9,674 nt of DNA from CAYPPK01 sp964412615 (GTDB taxonomy: Bacteria; Patescibacteriota; Minisyncoccia; Sungbacterales; HO2-52-23): assembly GCA_964412615.1 (NCBI GenBank), contig CAYPPK010000015.1:1-9674 (forward strand). The letters run 5' to 3'. This document shows positions 5,618 to 9,674 of the stretch, in pieces. Numbering within the stretch: the stretch's first letter is position 1; each line of letters begins with the position of its first letter. A program made the position numbers and the translations under genes. Below the pieces are notes generated by a model. It saw only the letters and a program-made list of their open reading frames with translations. It made no database searches and was not told the origin of the DNA.

Positions 5618-5922
5618 CTATTATTTACTACGTATTTTTTAGTGAATTCATAAACGCTTATCACTAAAATGGGAAGTATTATTACAAATATAAAATCCTC
5701 AAGGGGTACACCCCAAAGCCATATACCCAACATCTTGCTTTCCTCTTTACTAAAAAACCAAAGATTGCGATAAAGACCAATATAATCAGCAACAATACCT
5801 AGTGTTGCTACAAACGAGCCACCTAGAATAAAAGCGCGCCAAGCGATAGATTTTCGTGAAAAGAATAAAAAAATTATTGATGGCGCAATAGCGAACACGA
5901 TTAAGATATTTAGATATTCCAT
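5614..5922 (-). CDS. Small membrane protein with lycopene-cyclase-like domain
   Basis: 102 residues with three predicted membrane helices at about 3-22, 31-50 and 75-95. ADYIGLYRNLWFF (45-57) and GIWLWGVPLEDFIFVIILP (66-84) resemble the 'D..g...W.F' and 'G.PlEE..Ff' motifs of the CrtYc/CrtYd/CarR-type lycopene cyclase domain. Known enzymes of this type act as two such domains, fused or as a heterodimer, to cyclise lycopene ends; here only one domain and no carotenoid gene is seen, so the actual role is unknown. A strong Shine-Dalgarno (AAGGA) lies in the last codons of pheT, whose stop is one base away, so the gene is the translationally coupled last member of the pheS operon. By eye it is more AT-rich than pheT and gyrB, which hints at a different origin. 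Confidence 0.6.
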   Translation of the reverse strand: MEYLNILIVFAIAPSIIFLFFSRKSIAWRAFILGGSFVATLGIVADYIGLYRNLWFFSKEESKMLGIWLWGVPLEDFIFVIILPILVISVYEFTKKYVVNNS

Positions 5923-5923
5923 A

Positions 5924-7966
5924 TTATTTCCTTACTTCCCAGTCTTGTTCCTCCAGGGCTTTGATGATTTTTTCTATGACAGTATTGACTTCCCCATCCT
6001 TGAGGGTTCGCTCGGGTGATTGGAAAGTTAAGTGGAAAGCTAAACTTTTTTCTTCCGCTTCTTGCATTTGTTCATCTTGAAAATAGTCAAATAAGTCAGC
6101 ATCAATTAATAGTGCTCCGCCGATGTTTTCTATTATTTCCTGTACTTGGTCTGCTTTAACATCTTCGGGAACAATGAGAGCCAGATCCCGAATTATGGCA
6201 GGATACTTACCAATGGGTCGAAACTCGTGTTCAGCGCGGGCGATACTCCACAATTTTTCAAAATCAATTTCAGCAGCCACCATCCGCGCTTTTGTCTTAA
6301 GACCCTCCTGAATAACCGGATGTATTTCTCCCAGATTCCCGATTTTTTCGTCCCCGACTTTAATCTCTGCCACCCGGTAAGGATGAAACAGCGCCAAGCT
6401 TTTATCTTTTATCTTTTGACTTTTGTCTTCAATGGCGTCGTCATACCAATAATCGCTTATCCCTAAATTTTCAAAAATCTGATCTAAGGTTCCTTTTAAT
6501 TGGTAAAATTCTTCTTCTGCTCCAGTCCCCTTTTTGCTTAGGCAGATAATCAGGTCTTTATGTTCAGGAATATTAGCCGCAAAACTTTTAGCAATGCCAA
6601 ATAAGCGAACGGTTTCAAAATTTCTTAAATTTTCTGCCGTGGCGGATATGTATTTAATCAATACCCTCGGGACTAAATATTTTGTTTCCCCGCTGATCGG
6701 GTTTGCCAATTCTAGGGCTTTTTCCGGATCAATTTGAAATAAAGCAAATTCCTCCCCGGCAAATTCATAAGGCAAATATTCGCTAAATCCGGCCGCAACC
6801 AAATCGTCTTTTATTCTTTCCTCCCACCACAGTTCCTCATTGCGGACGGGAGGAACCAGGACTGCTTCCGGCATTTCAGATTTAATTTTTTCATAGCCAA
6901 AGATGCGGACAGCTTCTTCTATCAAGTCCTCTTCTATATTTAAATCTTGGCGATAAGTCGGGACTTCCACTAATAAATCTTTGACCTTTGGGGCGGTCTT
7001 GAAGCCGAATTCAGCAAAAGTTTTTTTGTAAAAATTTTCTCCCAGGGATTGGCCGATAAGCTTGTCTGCGTAACCGGAGCGGAATTTTATTTTGGTAGGC
7101 ATAACTTTCTTGGGGTAAATATCTGTCAAAAGAGCGGCTTCTTCGGCTTGAGCGATTTCCCGCAGAAGTTCAACCGCGCGTTCCAAAGCAAAACGGGTGC
7201 CGTTGATGTCAATGCCGGAGGAATAAATTTTGGCAGCCGCTGAAGCAAATTTAAGGTCGCGAATGGTTTTATATATTTTTATGGGATCAAATACGGCTGC
7301 CTGTAAAAGTATGCGCCTGGTTTTTGAGTCCACGGCGGAATTTTCGCCTCCCATGATGCCGGCCAAATCAATAATGCGGTTTTCATCCTCAATAATTATT
7401 GCTCCCGGAGGCAATTTATGCTTAGTGCCATCAAGCGTGGTTAATTCCTCGCCCGCTTTGGCTTCCCGTATGGCCATAGTTCTACCTTGGATTTTTCCCG
7501 CATCAAAAGCGTGCATGGGTTGCCCCAGTTCCAGCATGATGTAATTGGTTACATCCACGACGGCGTCAATGGGCCGAAAACCGCAGGTAATCAGTTTGTC
7601 CTGCAGCCATTTGGGCGAAGTACTTAAATTTTTCAGCAAAAGTTCTTGGGCGGTATAACGGGGGCTTAGAAGGGAAGACGAAATTTTTGTTTTTATCGGA
7701 GTTCCGCCTTTTTTCTGCAATCCTTTTTTAACCACGGGAATTTTTAGCGGTTTTTTTAAAATTACGGAAATTTCTCGGGCGAGACCCACGTGTCCGGCGG
7801 CATCACTCAGGCGATTGGCCGGAATTTTAACGTCAATCGCCCAGTCATTTCCTATTTTTTCTATCGTCTCATATTCAAAAGCGTGCAAAGTTAAAAGCTC
7901 GGCCAATTCTTGAGGCGATTCTTTGAAATCTACCAATTCTTTAAGCCAGTTATACGAAAATTTCAT
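5924..7966 (-). CDS. pheT: Phenylalanyl-tRNA synthetase beta subunit, short form lacking the N-terminal OB domain
   Basis: Partner of PheS in the (alpha-beta)2 enzyme that charges tRNA-Phe; the beta subunit binds tRNA and edits Tyr-tRNA-Phe. 680 residues, against about 790-800 in typical bacteria. After the B1 start MKFSYNWLKELVDF (1-14) the sequence jumps at about residue 38 to DWAIDVKIPANRLSDAAGHVG (41-61), which normally follows the roughly 110-residue EMAPII-like OB domain; its HPNADKL, CGAPN and GM.CSE landmarks are absent. B3/B4 editing module: DVTNYIMLELGQPMHAFD (138-155) and LAGIMGGENSAV (201-212) are intact. B5 spans about 292-363. The FDX-ACB anticodon-binding domain is present at about 588-680. 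The ATG overlaps the upstream stop codon (ATGA), with AAGG six bases upstream. Confidence 0.96.
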   Translation of the reverse strand: MKFSYNWLKELVDFKESPQELAELLTLHAFEYETIEKIGNDWAIDVKIPANRLSDAAGHVGLAREISVILKKPLKIPVVKKGLQKKGGTPIKTKISSSLLSPRYTAQELLLKNLSTSPKWLQDKLITCGFRPIDAVVDVTNYIMLELGQPMHAFDAGKIQGRTMAIREAKAGEELTTLDGTKHKLPPGAIIIEDENRIIDLAGIMGGENSAVDSKTRRILLQAAVFDPIKIYKTIRDLKFASAAAKIYSSGIDINGTRFALERAVELLREIAQAEEAALLTDIYPKKVMPTKIKFRSGYADKLIGQSLGENFYKKTFAEFGFKTAPKVKDLLVEVPTYRQDLNIEEDLIEEAVRIFGYEKIKSEMPEAVLVPPVRNEELWWEERIKDDLVAAGFSEYLPYEFAGEEFALFQIDPEKALELANPISGETKYLVPRVLIKYISATAENLRNFETVRLFGIAKSFAANIPEHKDLIICLSKKGTGAEEEFYQLKGTLDQIFENLGISDYWYDDAIEDKSQKIKDKSLALFHPYRVAEIKVGDEKIGNLGEIHPVIQEGLKTKARMVAAEIDFEKLWSIARAEHEFRPIGKYPAIIRDLALIVPEDVKADQVQEIIENIGGALLIDADLFDYFQDEQMQEAEEKSLAFHLTFQSPERTLKDGEVNTVIEKIIKALEEQDWEVRK

Positions 7967-8295
7967 TGCCGACCTTCACGTTTTAATTTTTCGTTTAATT
8001 CTCTTGTTACAATATATGTTGCCCTGTTGATCATTAAAGCTTCAAACCGTTGCCGCGCTATTGCTTTTTCGCTATATTTCTTTAAATCTTCTCGCGTTAA
8101 GGCTTGATTCTTATCTTTCTCCCATAACTCCATTTCATCTTCAGTGAGATAGTCCGGATTTATTTCCTCTGCGTGCGGATCATAATTTTCGCCACGAGAT
8201 TTTTTTTGTAGTTGCTCTTTTTTCCACCTTCTTACTTCTTCTTTAAATTTTTCTAGCGGATTTGGAATATTTTCTTGTCCTTCAGGTGTGTTCAT
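7963..8295 (-). CDS. Hypothetical charged helical protein encoded between pheS and pheT
   Basis: 110 residues, family not recognised. It has no signal peptide or membrane helix and is very rich in Lys, Arg and Glu, so it is probably a soluble, mostly helical protein. Notable stretches are NPLEKFKEEVRRWKKEQLQKK (12-32), an acidic middle PHAEEINPDYLTEDEMELWEKD (40-61), and a basic C-terminal helix ending TRELNEKLKREGRQ. The start is three bases after the pheS stop codon without a Shine-Dalgarno, and the stop shares ATGA with the pheT start, so it is expressed by translational coupling with both synthetase subunits. The overlap on both sides and normal coding composition argue that it is real. 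A role in PheST assembly or tRNA handling is only a guess from position. Confidence 0.75.
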   Translation of the reverse strand: MNTPEGQENIPNPLEKFKEEVRRWKKEQLQKKSRGENYDPHAEEINPDYLTEDEMELWEKDKNQALTREDLKKYSEKAIARQRFEALMINRATYIVTRELNEKLKREGRQ

Positions 8296-8298
8296 ATA

Positions 8299-9333
8299 TT
8301 AGAATTGTTTTAAAAATCTCAAATCTCCCGACCTGAATAAGCGGATATCGTTGATTTTGTATTTCATCATGGCCAGGCGTTCTATGCCAAAGCCAAAGGC
8401 AAAACCCTGCACTTCTTTGGGATTGTAGCCGGCGGCCTTGAAAACGTTGGGATGAACCATACCGGCTCCGGCTAATTCCAGCCAGCCGGATTTTTTGCAA
8501 ACCGAGCATCCCTTGCCGCCGCACACGATGCAGGAAATATCCACTTCAAAAGCTGGTTCCACAAAAGGAAAATAGCTGGGACGTAAGCGTATGTCGGTTT
8601 TTGTTTTAAAAAATCGGGAAAAAAATTCCTGAATGACTGCTTTAAAATTGGCAATGGAAATATTTTTATCCACCATTAATCCCTCCAACTGGTGAAATTG
8701 AAAATCGTGAGAAGCATCGGTGGCTTCATGCCGGTAGGTTCTGCCGGGGACGATAATTCTGATAGGCGGCTGGTGTTTTTCCATATGGCGCACCTGCATG
8801 GGCGAAGTATGGGTTCGCAAAAGCAGCCGTTCGCCTTTTTTTTCTTTTAACCAAAGAGTATCCCACATGTCTCGTGCCGGATGATGCTTGGGAATATTAA
8901 GCGCGTCAAAATTGTAATATTCGGTCTCCACTTCCGGACCCTCCACCACCGAAAAACCCATGGCAGAAAAAATTTCTTTTATTTCTCTGGTTATTTTGGT
9001 GAGCGGATGAAGATGGCCGCGCTCTAATCGGTGGCCCGGACGGGTTACATCCAGCCGTTCTTTTTTTAATGTTGATTCGCGGCCGATTTTTTTCAGTTCT
9101 TCAGATTTTTGGGCCAACATTTCTTCAATTTCTTGGCGCAGATGATTTGCTTCCTCGCCGATCTGTTTTCGTTCTTCCGGGGAGAGATCTTTAATTCTCC
9201 GCAAAATCAAATTAAGGGCTCCGTGTTCGCGTCCCAAATATTCAGTTCTAATTTTTTGCAATTGCTCGGACTCTATGGCTTGCGCAATCTCCTTTTTGGC
9301 CGTTTCTTTTATTTTTTTAAGGTCTTTTTCCAT
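8299..9333 (-). CDS. pheS: Phenylalanyl-tRNA synthetase alpha subunit
   Basis: Catalytic class II subunit that activates phenylalanine with ATP and transfers it to tRNA-Phe. 344 residues, standard length. Residues 1-90 form the N-terminal coiled coil (many Lys/Glu heptads). Catalytic core: FDALNIPKHHPARDMWDT (142-159), THTSPMQ (174-180), motif 2 GRTYRHEATDASHDFQFHQL (197-216), motif 3 GFAFGFGIERLAMMKY (310-325). A four-cysteine knuckle at Cys268, 271, 276 and 279 (CIVCGGKGCSVC) precedes GWLELAGAGMVHPNV; this Zn-binding-like loop occurs in many bacterial PheS. The ATG at 9333 has AAGG eight to eleven bases upstream. First gene of pheS-X-pheT-lycopene-cyclase-domain. No T-box motif is seen upstream. 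Confidence 0.98.
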   Translation of the reverse strand: MEKDLKKIKETAKKEIAQAIESEQLQKIRTEYLGREHGALNLILRRIKDLSPEERKQIGEEANHLRQEIEEMLAQKSEELKKIGRESTLKKERLDVTRPGHRLERGHLHPLTKITREIKEIFSAMGFSVVEGPEVETEYYNFDALNIPKHHPARDMWDTLWLKEKKGERLLLRTHTSPMQVRHMEKHQPPIRIIVPGRTYRHEATDASHDFQFHQLEGLMVDKNISIANFKAVIQEFFSRFFKTKTDIRLRPSYFPFVEPAFEVDISCIVCGGKGCSVCKKSGWLELAGAGMVHPNVFKAAGYNPKEVQGFAFGFGIERLAMMKYKINDIRLFRSGDLRFLKQF

Positions 9334-9350
9334 GAGTTTACCTTAGGTTT

Positions 9351-9356
9351 AATATA
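9351..9356 (-). promoter_or_regulatory. Probable -10 box of the pheS operon
   Basis: TATATT on the minus strand lies 18 bases before the pheS ATG and just downstream of the terminator. The region 16-18 bases further upstream offers only a weak -35 (TTTCGT). A transcript starting near 9345 would carry the Shine-Dalgarno (AAGG at 9341-9344) with almost no leader, leaving no room for an attenuator or T-box. Confidence 0.45.
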
Positions 9357-9393
9357 GCAAAATTAGTTGCTTTACGAAAGTGCTAAAAACAAA

Positions 9394-9422
9394 AGAAAAT
9401 ACCGAGAATCTCGGCATTTTCT
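9394..9422 (-). terminator. Intrinsic terminator upstream of pheS
   Basis: The arms 9394-9406 and 9410-9422 pair with a single A-C mismatch; the core is CCGAG/CTCGG with a three-base loop. On the minus strand the stem is followed by a T-rich run (TTTGTTTTTAGC), so it ends transcription from the tRNA-Asp side before the pheS promoter. Confidence 0.75.
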
Positions 9423-9429
9423 CTGGCGC

Positions 9430-9612
9430 GGGCGGCCGGACCTGCCGGCAGGCAGGTTCGAACCCCGCACATAGCGGGCCGTACGGGATTTTTCCTCACC
9501 CGCGCTTTGCACTGCCTACGGCAGGCTTCGCGCTCCTTCGGAACCCGGGTTTTCAAAACGCAAAGCGTTTTGCGTTTTGAAATACCCTTCAAATCCCGTT
9601 CGTGTCCTACTC
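9430..9612. repeat. GC-rich palindrome cluster next to tRNA-Asp
   Basis: No coding sequence is supported here. Palindromes follow one another: CGGACCTGCC/GGCAGGTTCG (9437-9446 with 9451-9460, loop GGCA), CCCGC/GCGGG (9464-9468 with 9474-9478), CTGCC/GGCAG (9512-9516 with 9520-9524), AACCCGGGTT (9542-9551), and a 14-bp hairpin 9551-9564/9569-9582 that can be extended by four more pairs (9547-9550 with 9584-9587). The GC content and palindrome density are unlike the neighbouring AT-rich spacers. Confidence 0.75.
9470..9491 (-). repeat. 22-bp direct repeat: partial copy of the tRNA-Asp 3' end
   Basis: Positions 9470-9491 are identical to 9612-9633 over 22 bases. The second copy is the end of the tRNA-Asp gene (end of the T loop, T-stem 3' side, acceptor 3' side, discriminator G and five downstream bases). 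The offset is 142 bases. A third fragment, TTCAAATCCCGT at 9588-9599, is in inverted orientation and matches the tRNA T-arm (9625-9636). Confidence 0.85.
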
Positions 9613-9616
9613 ATAG

Positions 9617-9674
9617 CGGGCCGTACGGGATTTGAACCCGTGACCTTCTCCGTGACAGGGAGACGAGCACTCCA
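9617..9674 (-). tRNA. tRNA-Asp (GUC), 5' part outside the window
   Basis: Read on the minus strand, the visible part includes the end of the D arm, the anticodon stem TCTCC/GGAGA (9659-9663 with 9647-9651), and the seven-base loop CTGTCAC (9652-9658) with anticodon GTC at 9654-9656. A five-base variable loop, a T arm ACGGG-TTCAAAT-CCCGT (9625-9641), the acceptor 3' strand ACGGCCC (9618-9624) and discriminator G at 9617 complete it. G73 fits Asp identity. CCA is not encoded (CTA follows), so the 3' end must be added by CCA-adding enzyme. The acceptor 5' strand and most of the D arm lie beyond the right edge. Confidence 0.93.

Noticed and set aside
5699..5714. Palindrome GGGGT-AC-ACCCC inside the lycopene-cyclase-domain gene
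   Set aside because: It falls on the codons of the conserved W-G-V-P-L motif, so the coding constraint explains it.
9334..9393. T-box or Phe attenuator leader upstream of pheS
   Set aside because: No T-box sequence or Phe-rich leader peptide is seen, and the predicted leader is only about 12 bases long.
9451..9480. Second tRNA suggested by GGTTCGAACCCC
   Set aside because: The T-loop-like TTCGAAC has an imperfect stem (4 of 5 pairs), and no anticodon or acceptor arms can be built around it; it is at most a fragment.
9380..9592. Open frames on both strands within the palindrome cluster
   Set aside because: The cluster is made of inverted repeats, tRNA-derived sequence and a terminator; the absence of stops reflects GC-rich palindromes, and neither frame has a ribosome binding site.
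1..9674. CRISPR array, defence island, transposase or phage genes
   Set aside because: No regularly spaced repeats and no such proteins were found; the window is housekeeping genes with repeat-rich spacers.

Overview
The window looks like part of a streamlined bacterial chromosome, most likely a member of the Patescibacteria/Candidate Phyla Radiation (Parcubacteria-like). This is an inference from gene style. PheT is compact and lacks its usual N-terminal tRNA-binding OB domain. Thymidylate synthesis uses a divergent ThyX-type protein next to a eukaryote-like dTMP kinase. Genes are packed with overlaps of 0-4 bases, and the few intergenic gaps are full of small palindromes. TGA serves as a normal stop (secE, the lycopene-cyclase-domain gene, the gene between pheS and pheT), so this is not a UGA-recoding lineage such as Gracilibacteria. 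All but one of the genes lie on the minus strand.

Reading right to left along the minus strand: a truncated tRNA-Asp(GUC) enters at the right edge. It is followed by about 200 bp of dense palindromes, including a 22-bp exact copy of the tRNA 3' end, and then an intrinsic terminator. Next is the operon pheS - small charged hypothetical gene - pheT - small lycopene-cyclase-domain membrane protein. gyrB follows with its own strong promoter. A spacer then holds a 16-bp RNA-like stem and a near-consensus promoter that drives secE - nusG - rplK. This last unit closes at a perfect 21-bp inverted repeat that also terminates the one plus-strand gene, a small UPF0200/dephospho-CoA-kinase-like P-loop NTPase. 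That gene diverges from tmk - thyX (thyX cut by the left edge).

Functionally the window is mostly housekeeping: phenylalanine charging (PheS/PheT), DNA supercoiling (GyrB), secretion and transcription elongation (SecE, NusG), ribosomal protein L11, and dTMP synthesis and phosphorylation (ThyX, Tmk). I do not see a defence or mobile system. The items that deserve a second look are the unknown gene inside pheST, the reduced PheT, the single lycopene-cyclase domain, the gyrB-secE stem structure, the repeat-filled spacers of the secE-nusG-rplK operon, and the tRNA-Asp-derived repeat cluster. Promoters, terminators and starts were identified by eye and are predictions.
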